Source of the DNA: Rhynchopus euleeides
Lineage: Eukaryota; Euglenozoa; Diplonemea; Diplonemida; Diplonemidae
Direction of reading: 5' to 3'
DNA: 64,000 nucleotides
NCBI GenBank assembly: GCA_963210315.1
Contig: OY723296.1
Span: forward strand, 1,116,001 to 1,180,000
Both the position numbers and the translations under genes were made by a program. The notes beneath the pieces were generated by a model. The model had not been told where the DNA came from. It searched no databases and saw only the letters and a list, made by a program, of their open reading frames with translations. Of the stretch, positions 1 through 9,807 are shown piece after piece; position 1 is the stretch's first letter, and each line of letters begins with the position of its first letter.

Positions 1-1
1 T

Positions 2-1720
2 CACGACACGGACACTGCCAAGCGCGCCATTGCCGCAGGGGATCTGGATCGGGAAAGCCATGCATATGAAGTTTTTAAACTTGTGCCGAAAGGTGTCCTC
101 CCCACCACCAAGGCACAATTTTTTGGCACCCGACCCAGGCGCACATTCCCTGTGGCAGTGAAGTCGCGTTCTGTTGTTCGGAGCGGGCCCACAGTCCGGA
201 AGAGAAAACGGTTTGGGGGGACTGAAGTCATTGACCTCTCCCAGGTGCCAGAGACCCCAAGAGACAAGAAGGGGCGCCTTGGACATGGGAGGTATGATAC
301 GGCTCAACTGAGTGACGAGTCATACATTCCAGCAACTTCCCAACGCCACCTCATCCCAGAGACCCTGCTGTATTTTTCGAAATACCACCATCTCCCCGTC
401 ACAGATACTGTGCAGGAAGGTGACGGCTTTTTTCTTTCCCTCCTCCGTTTCAACCGTTTTTCTGCGTACCAGTCAGTCCGCGCTCTGCGTGAGAGTGCCT
501 TTGGTGACGCAACAAACATGAAACACGACCTGGAGGTGTACCTCATGAAAATACACAAGGATACCCTTGCTTCTGTTTTTGAAGAGAAGGGGGAGAAGAA
601 CCTGCCCGTACATGAAAGGCACCAGTCTCTCGTTCACTGGCGCAAGAGTATGTGCAAAGCGGCGGAAGATGAAAAGGTGACCCAACGTGGTGGTTCTTTT
701 GCCCTGCATTTTTTTGTGAATGTGCACCAGATTCGCTTGAGAATTATTACTCAGAACAAGGAAGGTAAACCCAGGGTCAGGGAGTTACGGCCTCGCACAT
801 GGTGTGAGAAGGCAAAGAACTGGGAAGCAGGAAGTACGGCTTCTCTCCCTACTATCTTCCTTTACCAGTACCGGCAGGATACCCAAACGAATTTTTACTC
901 CCTCCACCTCCCCACTGAGCGTGACTTTTCCCGTGCTTCAAGTGTTTTTTATAGAATTCAGAACATGGGTCCAAACGTGGAAAACGCACAAGAACAAATG
1001 GAGCAAGAGGATATGCGGAGGAAGGCGGTCCCCATGGCACTCCCCTGTCCCGGTCCACGGAGGCCCCACGTACCTGACAAGGGCATCGACAATCCCGCGT
1101 CTCGTCATGATACCCTCACGCAACGTCTTCTCTTGTTTTCCCTGAGCACAGTCAATGTGCCTGGTGATGGGAATTGCCTGTTTCATGCTTTTCATGAATG
1201 TCTCACAGGCAACCCACGTGGGGGCGCTTCCCTTCGCGAAGAAGCCGTCAATTTTGTGACTGCAATGGCGGCTTCTCTTTCATGCAGAGAGGTGCAACCG
1301 GAAGTGGAGGCGGTGAGAATGTGGGGAAATCTCCCGTACCATCCCTGCCAACCCCTTGACGACGGTAGTGAGCCATACGTGCTTACCCGTTTAAGAACGA
1401 GAAGGTATGCAGAGGATGACGAAATTTCTGTTCTTTCCACAATGAAGAATGTCTTGATCACAGTCGTCACGAACATGATTTATCCTGGTAATCATGATGA
1501 CTTTGCTTCAGGATTTAACAGTTATGTCCCCCTTTCTTACAACTTCACCTCCATTGACACCACCCTCCAGGATTTTCCTCCAGACAGACGTGTGACCCTG
1601 GCTAACCTGGGTCAGGCTGGGGTTGGGGATCATTTCATGTGGATCAAAGGGACACAGGCCAACTTGGAAGCCACACATCGCAAGGGTTTGCGTTCTGTTT
1701 CAACAAGAGCTGGGACCTGA
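2..1720 (+). CDS. Protein with two OTU-like cysteine protease domains (5' end outside window)
   Basis: The reading frame is open from the window edge to the TGA at 1718-1720, so the true start lies upstream (residues numbered from base 2). The C-terminal half is a recognisable OTU domain, the fold of deubiquitinases: PGDGNCLFHAF has the nucleophile Cys at about residue 392, and GVGDHFMWI near the end supplies the general-base His at about 544. The 152-residue spacing suits the family. An earlier segment (about residues 137-290) has the same layout, but its motif reads EGDGFFLSLL, with Phe at about 144 where the Cys should be, so it looks like a non-catalytic OTU copy. No transmembrane segment or intron is seen. 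The base composition is visibly less GC-rich than in the other genes here. OTU domains occur in cellular deubiquitinases and also in mobile elements and viruses; I cannot tell which origin applies. Confidence 0.75.
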   Translation, partial: HDTDTAKRAIAAGDLDRESHAYEVFKLVPKGVLPTTKAQFFGTRPRRTFPVAVKSRSVVRSGPTVRKRKRFGGTEVIDLSQVPETPRDKKGRLGHGRYDTAQLSDESYIPATSQRHLIPETLLYFSKYHHLPVTDTVQEGDGFFLSLLRFNRFSAYQSVRALRESAFGDATNMKHDLEVYLMKIHKDTLASVFEEKGEKNLPVHERHQSLVHWRKSMCKAAEDEKVTQRGGSFALHFFVNVHQIRLRIITQNKEGKPRVRELRPRTWCEKAKNWEAGSTASLPTIFLYQYRQDTQTNFYSLHLPTERDFSRASSVFYRIQNMGPNVENAQEQMEQEDMRRKAVPMALPCPGPRRPHVPDKGIDNPASRHDTLTQRLLLFSLSTVNVPGDGNCLFHAFHECLTGNPRGGASLREEAVNFVTAMAASLSCREVQPEVEAVRMWGNLPYHPCQPLDDGSEPYVLTRLRTRRYAEDDEISVLSTMKNVLITVVTNMIYPGNHDDFASGFNSYVPLSYNFTSIDTTLQDFPPDRRVTLANLGQAGVGDHFMWIKGTQANLEATHRKGLRSVSTRAGT

Positions 1721-1763
1721 CACAGGCCAATCAAGGGGTTGCCCCCCCCCCCCCCCCCCCACT

Positions 1764-1860
1764 CCTGGTGTAGTGGTAGTGACTACAAAAAGGACTAACA
1801 TTGCAAGAAGGTGCTGGGAGGCTTGCTTTTCCATTCACTCTCGACGATCAAACCCCCCCC
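1764..1860 (+). repeat. Dispersed repeat R1, full copy
   Basis: About 95 bases running from GTGGTAGTGACTACAAAAAG to CACTCTCGACGATCAAACCC, followed by a C run. The same word order recurs at 31522, 31711, 31813 and 40111 and as 3' fragments at 1869, 7770 and 19782. A short 3' fragment follows directly at 1869-1905. The copies have no clear terminal inverted repeats and end in C runs. Confidence 0.8.
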
Positions 1861-2422
1861 CCCCCCCACTTCACTTTTCCATTCACTCTCGACAATCAAG
1901 CCCCCACTTCTTGACTGCCCCCCCCCCCATGTTACTTTCAACAAACTTTGCCCATCCTTCAATCTTCCATTCGATCAGTTTGGCTTTTTCCAAAGCCTCG
2001 TTTTCCTTTTATTTCAATAGTCCACACCTAAACGGCGTACGCCTTGGCAAGCGTTTGAAAGGACAGCCTTGGGATTGCAGCTCACTGGAATCGCTGAAGG
2101 AAGCCCCCCGCCCCCCCCCCCCCCGCCCCCACCCCCACCCACTCTCCCTTTCACAAGTCACGATACATTCCCACACCATACTGTTCCATGTGCACTCCAT
2201 CCAACAGGACCGCCACACGTGTTAAACCCCATTCCCTGTTCCCAAGGCAGGGCAACCTTTATGGTTGAGTGGTGAGGGGCACAAAGAGACAATAGGTTTT
2301 AATGCAGATGCGGACATGTTGGAAAGAGCTCCCCCACCCCCCAACACACCATTCTTGTGCTCCGCTCCCTTCTACTTCTATTTCACTACCCCCCCCCCCC
2401 AACACACACAGGCACGGGCCAG

Positions 2423-2690
2423 GACCCGTGCAGGGTTAACCCGCCTAACAATTAGTAAAGAGTGATCACCAGTGACAACACCCGTGCAGGGTTACCCACT
2501 TGACAATTAACAAAGAGGGCTCAACACCCGTGCAGGGTTAACCCGCCTAACAATTAGTAAAGAGCGATCAACAGTGACAACACCCGTGCAGGGTTTACCC
2601 GCCTAACAGTTAATAAAGAGTGATCAACGGTGACAACACCCGTGCAGGGTTACCTACCTGACAATTAATAAAGGAGGGATCAACACATGA
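2423..2690 (+). repeat. Tandem repeat, five units of 46-56 bp
   Basis: Units start at 2423, 2479, 2525, 2581 and 2637. Each begins ACCCGTGCAGGGTT, continues with an AACAATTAGTAAAGAG-like middle and ends GATCAACAGTGACAA; unit 2 is shorter. The middle often reads AATAAAG. No coding potential is seen. The array lies 0.7 kb after the stop codon of the OTU gene. Confidence 0.85.
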
Positions 2691-3636
2691 TGAGGCACGG
2701 GAGGGTGGCAAAAGGCCCCCAGACCCCAGAAATCACCGAAAAATGACATTCTCGATGTGCGGTGGGTCTGGTTTCTAGGTTTTTCGGGAGAAAATTGGCC
2801 AAAATAATTTCGGAGACAAAATTTTGTTAGGGATTTCCGTTTGCTATGCCTCCTCTACAACTTGAGCGGTGTGCCTTGAATGTCACGGTTTGCTGCTGCT
2901 CCCCGAGGTTTCCGAGCAATTCCTGAAGAAATCCAGAACGTTGACACTCTTCTGGAGTAAGTGCCAGGTACTGCCCTGCATCAGGAATCGGTTCTGAGAG
3001 CGGTTCACAGAACATGCAACTCCAGTGCGGTTGGCGCCTTTGGATGCTTTTGAACGATTCTAACCCCCTTTTGCCCGCGCTCCTCACAGCCCCTCTGCGA
3101 GGTGCTCCTCTCGGCCCGAACCTTTTCAAGCGGCCCAATGAACACCTCCAATGTGGCTCCAGTGGTTGCGGTGCCAGCAACGAAAGGCCCATCCTATAGA
3201 ATTCAGCCGGACCGACTGGTCATCCAACCGGTTGGCAACTGGTTGTGCAGTCGGGTTCCGGCCGGCTGACTGATCCGCCACCAATTATATGGGTGTGTCC
3301 ATTCTGTTCGGATCAATAAATTGCCAGCGTGTCGTACACCCCCCCCTCCCCAGTGCAAGGCACACCCCTCTGGTGAACGCCAAACATGCGCTGGGTGGAA
3401 TCTTTTTTTTTGCCAATACCTTTTTTTCCGCAGCCCACACGGGGCTGCCAGTGGCCACCCCCATAAAACCTGAGCTCTGCTATACACAACCCTGGTTCCA
3501 AACACACCCACACCTCAGCAGTGCAGGCACCACCACCACCCCTCCCCCCCCCCCCTCCTCCCCCCAAAGAAAAGAAAATCGCGTGTGGATTGGGAGCGCG
3601 AGGCGGGTGGGGGTGGGTGGGCGGGAGGCAGAAGCC

Positions 3637-6006
3637 ATGCGGGTCAATGTACCCATCCTGGCGGTGTTTGTCGCTGCCACCTTTGTGAGCACCATGTCGT
3701 CCATGGCTGGTGGGCTTATTCTGTACTTCCAAGGGCTCGAGGCTTTGGAGCGTTCTGTCAAGGAGGTGGCTATTGCCGATGTGACAGCGCTGACGCACGA
3801 TACGAATGCAGTATTCGATAAGGCAAAGTCCTTTATTGGGATGGACCGCACCCACTTCTACAGCACCTCGGTCATCAGCGCCAATGAATCCGCTGAATGG
3901 ACAGGCATCGCCCACCGGATTCTATTCTCCCAGGTTGCCAACAACGACCTGCTGTATTACATAGGGGTGCGCCTGTTCCCTTTTGATCAGAACATCACGA
4001 GCTACTACATGGCAGACGTGTGGAGGTGGGGGCCAGGGGCAATCTACCTGGAGGAATTCGGGCCGCACCTCCCTGAGAGCTCCCGTGAGGTGGTGGATGG
4101 CGTGTTGGTCAGAGCGGTTGTGGATGTTTATAAGCTCAACGCGACGACAGGGGATGTGGGGTCTCAGAAAACAAGATACGACACGTCCTCCCCGTTGAAG
4201 CATTATATGGACAAAGACTTTGACCCGGACAACGGTGTGAACAACATTCCTTACTACACCGGGGCGATTCCTGGTATCGACAGCGACATCGGGGCGAGCG
4301 TCACAGGGCCCTACAAATTTAATGTGGAGGGGGTCATCATGCCGTACCTTGCGTTGACTGCGGCGTTTCTCCCTCCACCGCCACCTCACCCGTGGAGTGC
4401 TTACAAAGCTGTGGGTATCAGCGCGTCTGTTCTGCTGTCCGCTATCGAACCGATCTTCGCTTCCTACAAGGAGGGCGGGCGGGATGCGTCAGCTATGATG
4501 GTCGACAGGGAGACACAGCACGTCCTGGCAAACACGGCGGGCATGCCGAGCATCGCCAACCCCTCCGCATGCGAGAAGAACGCATCCGTACACAGCCACG
4601 ACAGGCAGTGCTTCCTGAATGTGACGGACATGCCGCTGCCCTTCCGCGATGCCTTCCGCACCATGCAGTCGGTGCCCTTCGGGGAGTTTGCCAAGCTCGG
4701 GATGGCCGGGGAAGACTACTTCGTGGTGCGCACGAAGATCCACAGCTGGGAGATCCTGTGGTTCCGCCGGGTTGCCTCCGTCGACGAGGCGGTGCAACGC
4801 GCCCTGGGCTACTTTATCATCTTCACAGTGCTTGTCCTCGTCTTCGACTCCCTCGTGTCTGTGTGCGAGGTGGTGTACGTCGCTGTCCCACTGCGCCGGC
4901 TCTCCCGCGCCATCTCTGCCATCGGGCATATGCACACTGAGGAGGCAGAGCAGGCAATCTCAACCTACACCGACAGCTGCTTAATGGTGAAGGAGATCTA
5001 CAGCATCATGCACGGGATGCGCGTCGCGGTGCAACGCCTGCATGAGTTCCGCATGTTCATACCGCATTCGGCGCTGGCCGACTTTGAGGAGAGCTCCAGC
5101 AGCGCAGACACCTCGACCCAATCTGTCTCCTCGCCTGCCCGGTCCCGCTCCGAGGGGAACAGCAGCAGCAACACCACCGCCTGCAGCTTCAGCGGGACCG
5201 GGACAGGGAAGGGGCTGCGGCTCTACCTCACTCAGAAGCGGGTGGGGCTCCTGGCGCTGACTGCCACGGGGTGGGCGAACTGCGCGCGGGATGTGCCCGT
5301 CACCATATTGTCCTACAGCGACATCATGAGTGCCGTGATGTGCTGCATCCAGGCGAGCCACGGCACCCTCGAGTCGTTCTCCGGCGACCAGTTCCTCTGC
5401 GGATGGAACACCTACAAGCCTTCCGTCAACAGGGAGGTGAATGCCGTCATCTCCGCCGTTAAAATCCGGTCCCACCAGGCCATGGGGAAATACCGCGTGT
5501 CATGCGGGGTGGCGTGCGGTGCGGCGCATGTCGGCAACCTTGGCAACGAGGTGATCCGCCGCTTCTCCATCGTCTCCCCTGCGGTGCGGTGGGCCATCGA
5601 GATGTCGAGCTTCAACCTCTACAGAGGGGGCGCTGCGAAGTGCACCGTGGATGCCTCGCTGTTCGGAGCCCTCGAAGGGCATTTCGCATTCCAGGTGACA
5701 GACGCGCTGTGGAACCCCGCAACAGGGCAGGCCATGACGGTGGCAGAGGTGCTGGGCTCCGTAGAGGCAGCCTCGCAGGAGTGGATGTACGAACTGCAGG
5801 AGTCAGACACAACCCCGCTCAACGAGGTCAATCGGTTTGCCCTTGCGGTGTTGTCGCAGGACTGGGGGAGGGTTGCCACCGTGCCGAAGCTACCTCCGCA
5901 GCTGGCCCACCTCGAAGCGGCGTATCACGCACGCTGCTACTGCCATGTCGAGCTGGCCTTCACACGAGCGCAGAGGAAACAGGATGACCAGACCCCTGCG
6001 GCGTAG
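3637..6006 (+). CDS. Membrane receptor with class III nucleotide cyclase-like domain, probably inactive
   Basis: 789 residues. The ATG at 3637 is chosen because a transmembrane segment follows at once (about residues 5-27). Next comes a ~360-residue extracytoplasmic region with several N-x-S/T sites, a second transmembrane segment (about 389-415) and a short HAMP-like linker. A cyclase-like domain (about 530-740) follows. The stretch around residues 610-650, with SCGVACGAAHVGNLGNEV and then VSPAVRWAIEMSSF, matches the late class III signature (G-x-x-x-G ... GNxG ... A). FSGDQFLCGW keeps the second metal Asp (about 584). The first metal Asp is not seen: the strand that should read like F-x-D-I-x-G-F-T is VGLLALTATGW (from 536). 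The topology is that of protist receptor cyclases. Product formation is doubtful; it may be a regulatory or pseudo-cyclase. No intron is seen. Confidence 0.75.
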   Translation: MRVNVPILAVFVAATFVSTMSSMAGGLILYFQGLEALERSVKEVAIADVTALTHDTNAVFDKAKSFIGMDRTHFYSTSVISANESAEWTGIAHRILFSQVANNDLLYYIGVRLFPFDQNITSYYMADVWRWGPGAIYLEEFGPHLPESSREVVDGVLVRAVVDVYKLNATTGDVGSQKTRYDTSSPLKHYMDKDFDPDNGVNNIPYYTGAIPGIDSDIGASVTGPYKFNVEGVIMPYLALTAAFLPPPPPHPWSAYKAVGISASVLLSAIEPIFASYKEGGRDASAMMVDRETQHVLANTAGMPSIANPSACEKNASVHSHDRQCFLNVTDMPLPFRDAFRTMQSVPFGEFAKLGMAGEDYFVVRTKIHSWEILWFRRVASVDEAVQRALGYFIIFTVLVLVFDSLVSVCEVVYVAVPLRRLSRAISAIGHMHTEEAEQAISTYTDSCLMVKEIYSIMHGMRVAVQRLHEFRMFIPHSALADFEESSSSADTSTQSVSSPARSRSEGNSSSNTTACSFSGTGTGKGLRLYLTQKRVGLLALTATGWANCARDVPVTILSYSDIMSAVMCCIQASHGTLESFSGDQFLCGWNTYKPSVNREVNAVISAVKIRSHQAMGKYRVSCGVACGAAHVGNLGNEVIRRFSIVSPAVRWAIEMSSFNLYRGGAAKCTVDASLFGALEGHFAFQVTDALWNPATGQAMTVAEVLGSVEAASQEWMYELQESDTTPLNEVNRFALAVLSQDWGRVATVPKLPPQLAHLEAAYHARCYCHVELAFTRAQRKQDDQTPAA

Positions 6007-7769
6007 TGAGGAGGTGAGGGTCGGGCATGTTGTGTTCGTGCGCCTGAGATCCCTTCTATCGGAAGTTCACCACCTAAGTTTGAAAACGCCGTTTCAGGCC
6101 TGCGAAAATGACTCAAGTGCCTCTCTTCTGACGACACCATGGATACGGTGTGTGTGGTGGTCAGAAAATAGAGATGGAGTGTGCCAACTTTTATGCTCTC
6201 TCTGCTCGCCTTCGGGTGGGCGCTACCACTGTGCTCCACCGACCTGTCATCCCGTGCGTCAGGCAGGGGTGGGGGGGAGGGGTGTTGTTGATGCAAGCGA
6301 ACGAACGAATGATCTGGCAGAAGGAAAGGGCAAGGCAAAAATGTGGGCTCTGCGGCTGCAAGAAAAGCGTGGACATCTCTCCTCTCGTGAAATGCAGCAT
6401 AGACCTCTCCTCTCGTGCAGCATAGCCTGTGTGTCTGCGTGTATGTGCACGGTGGTCTCCCGCACGTCAGTCTACACTTTTTGGCGGTAGTTAAAGCGGG
6501 TGGGTACCCCCGCTCGCGGCAGTCAGACCCCCTCTCAGACCCCCACTCCAGGGGGCGGGAGTCCACCGTAGAACGGAGATGTCCAACACCGAAGCGGCAA
6601 GCATCCCCAGAGAGAGAGACCCCTTCATACTGATGTTGGCTTGCAGCCATTGGCTCCCCTCGACTTCGACTTCACTATCCCCCCACCCGCCCCTCCCCCT
6701 GCAACTCTGCAGATCCAATCATTCCCCCAGATCCCCTCCCCATCTCCTTCCCGCGGGTACTTCACATACACACGACACGACATCACTCCACTCACTCACT
6801 CGCATCCAACATCCCATTCCCTTGTTTCCACTAAGCGCTTCTCTGTAATGTGTCTTTCTCGTTTAGCAGCCCTTTCACTGCATCTCAAAAGACTCCGGAC
6901 GCCGCATGGCGGGGGCTGTGCAGTCAGAAGCGAGCAGTGTGTAGGGTGCCTAGTTGCTTCCCCGTCAAATCATGTTTGGTGTTTAGCACCGTATGGCTCT
7001 CGCATCGCCTGGGTGAGTGTTTCCCCCCTTCCCCGTGGCGTGGGTCCCATTTTTTTTCTCGTTAGTTCGGCGTTGCCAACTGGGTAAACTTTCTGTGCCT
7101 TGAGCTGGATCTTGTGACCCACCCACACCACTTCATCATACTGCGGAGCGGTGTACACAAAGAGTGGGGGGGAGGGGGGTCTGTGTTCCAACAGTTCAAC
7201 TTTCAGCAGCAACTGCTTTGTTGTTTCGTTGTGTTTTTTTTGCTGCCACGGGGGGGGGGGGGGGCACAGATAGTTTTGGAGGTTACTCCCCACATCTGAT
7301 TTGGCCTGGGTTTTGGAGGCGGGGCCAGGGCGGATGGTTGCATGATAGTTGTGCCCAGAAACCAAGGAATTGGCAAATCACCCGGATTCAATGTCCACAT
7401 GATGTGAGCGCTTTCTGGGAAGCCTCCCAGTCGGGGTGGGGTGGGAGGGGTGGAGGCAGCAACCCCTTATGATTCAAGAGTATCCATCACGCACGAATCG
7501 TGGTGCTTCACGGGAATTGGCTCACACACGCGATGATAATATTCTCCACCTGGAGGGAAATCTGATAAGGAGGGTGGTGGTGCCCCTCGACGTTCCATGC
7601 CCCACCCGACCCCCCCCCCCCCCCTCCCCCTTGTCAATTCTACTCTTTACCCCCCCTCCCCTTGCAAAACAAAAAAAAATCCTGAATGTCGAGTGAAGCG
7701 AGGCCATCCCGAGTATACCTTCTATTTCGCTATACCTCCCCCCCACCCCCCCCCCCCCCCACCGCGTTT

Positions 7770-7822
7770 CGAAGGTGCTGGGTGGCTTGATTTTGCTTTC
7801 ACTCTCGACGATCAAACCCCCC
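7770..7822 (+). repeat. Dispersed repeat R1, 3' fragment
   Basis: Carries GAAGGTGCTGGGTGGCTTGA and then CACTCTCGACGATCAAACCC, the 3' half of R1, and again runs into a C tract. Confidence 0.7.
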
Positions 7823-7999
7823 CGCGTTTATTTTCTACATGATTCTTCTGTCAGGGTTCTTTGAGTATGAATGAAGCATAAAAACTCCTCTCCCCCCATC
7901 CCCCCCCCTCCCACCTTCCATTCCCTTCCCTTTTTTGTTGCAGCCCCTGTTATTTTTGCCGCAACAGGGCTCCTGTCGGTGTCAATAAGGCAGTAGGCA

Positions 8000-8082
8000 G
8001 CGCTTTGGGCAACAAACACAACCTCCTCATTAGGCGACGGGGTTGCTTTTGTTTTGCCCGGATTTGGCGCACAAACAACAGC
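8000..8082 (+). repeat. Dispersed repeat R6
   Basis: Shares GCAGCGCTTTGGGCAACAAA, CTCCTCATTAGG, TTGCTTTTGTTTT and GCGCACAAACAACAG, in this order, with 12942-13045. A 3' fragment lies at about 50418-50440. Function unknown. Confidence 0.6.
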
Positions 8083-9741
8083 CGTATCTTTTTGTTTTGG
8101 GGGGGGGGAAGACGCCACCAATGCAAAGGCCTTGCTTTCCCCTCGCTGAGTCTTCGCCCTGGGTGGCCAGATGATGTCCAGAATCATGACTGTCCACGCC
8201 GTGCTGCGGAATGCCTGCCAGATCCCGAATCTTCCTCGGGGCTGCCGTTATGCCCGCGTCTTCTCCCCCCTCGCTCCCCTGCCCCACGTGTGCTGTTTTT
8301 TTGATAGCGTTCTGCTGGGTGAGCCACTCCCACCCTTCATCGGGCCTCTGCACCCCCCCCCCCTCCCCCTCTTCGATTTCACTACTCCCCCCCTCTTCTC
8401 CCCACCTCGAAGCCTATACCTGGGACAGCTGGGCGGACAACTGTTGTGCCCTCTCTTTCTCTTTACCCCATGCTCCAGATCCGTTAGAATCTAAAGTTTA
8501 CCGGACATAATCGCACGCACACCGCAGCAGTGTGCCAGGGCTGCGGTGTGTGTGTGATGTGTTCAGACCAAACTTGGAGACAGGCCGCACTTTCAAAGTC
8601 CCGCCGCTATCTACACCCCATGGAGGGGGCCACCCGTTCCGGAGGACAGGCTGTTGCCAAACCAGTGCAGCGCGGTGGAGGGCAACAAAGCATGTCGCCA
8701 GGTTGGTGCGTGTTATATCATGCTGGGCCAGCGTTATCACGAAGCGTGGAGCCTGCGGTTAGGCGAACTGAGTGTGCCAGTGGGGGATATCGTCGGACTT
8801 CGCTTGGTGCGACCTACACTAGACAAAAAGGTTGATGTGAGTGAGTGTGTGTGGTCATGTTTTAAGTGGGTGGGCCCTGCGCGGATCTTTGCCCACTCCA
8901 GTGTGAGCGTGAGTGTGGATGCAATGTGTGAATGCAATCAACCCCCCCCCCCTCCACCACTGCCGCAAAAAAACAGAATCGCTTCACTCACAAATGGCAT
9001 GTCAGTGGGCTGCCATTTTTTTTGCCAGTTCGGCTCTTGACCAACTCAACCAAAATAGCTGTGCAGGATCCCCTTTGCGAACACTTCGCATGCCCCCCAC
9101 AGGCAGTCTGTGGGGGTGTTCATTCGAAGAAACCAACTTTGTCGTTGGCACACCCCACCTCCTTCTTGCTCGAGATTCACTCGGTTGCATAGGTTTTTTG
9201 AGAAAAAGGACCAACAGTACGTCGGCGTAGGTTGCCAGACACTGTCTGCACTAAGAGCGATGAAAGGTGTGTGGGTGTGTGTGGTGAACATACTTTAAGG
9301 TGGTGTTAGCCCTGAATGAGCTGTCGCACCCCCCTCCAGTATTGCGCTCCTGAAGGGCTCCCCAACGCGGCGGTGTGTGTGCGTGTTGCCTCTCTGTACC
9401 TTGCCACCTTCTTTCTCTACCTTACTACCCCTGGTCCATCTTCGGATTCGTGATGCAACAAAACAGTTCGTTCATTTTTTGTCCCAACACCGTGTGAATA
9501 TGATAAGTAACCCACGAGGGGGCAGCATACACAGCTGAACGGTGTGTGTTTGTGTGTGTGTGGAGGATGACCTCACTGAAACTCACTATCAAATAAATTC
9601 ATGTCATGAATTGATACCGCCTCCCAGACTCCCACCATCCCCTCTCCCTCCTTTCACCCCACCCATTTCGAGGTCTTCGGCCTCCCCAAGCGAGCAGTTG
9701 AGTTAAGGGGTACTGACCCCACCTCGTTTTGTGATTTGAGC

Positions 9742-9807
9742 GCTGCGTTCAACGAAAAAGGCCACGTTCTTTCCGGAGTTTAGCTAGCACGATTCAGTTG
9801 GCCGATT
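9742..9807 (-). repeat. Dispersed repeat R2, diverged inverted fragment
   Basis: The reverse complement matches the inner part of the R2 copies at 39167 and 61382: AATCGnCCAACTGAATCGTG, GCTAGCTAAACTCCGG and TTCGTTGAACGCAGC. It has several differences, so it looks older than those two copies. Confidence 0.7.

Larger units (their letters stand above)
1721..3636. other. Intergenic spacer with C runs, R1 repeats and a tandem array
   Basis: No convincing gene. It holds long C runs (for example 1743-1760), a full and a partial copy of dispersed repeat R1, a five-unit tandem repeat, and a C/T-rich stretch just before the next gene. A minus-strand open frame at 2827-3192 has no recognisable motif and is not called. 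Confidence 0.6.

Noticed and set aside
2827-3192. 121-codon minus-strand frame
   Set aside because: No family resemblance and composition not clearly coding; not enough to call a gene.
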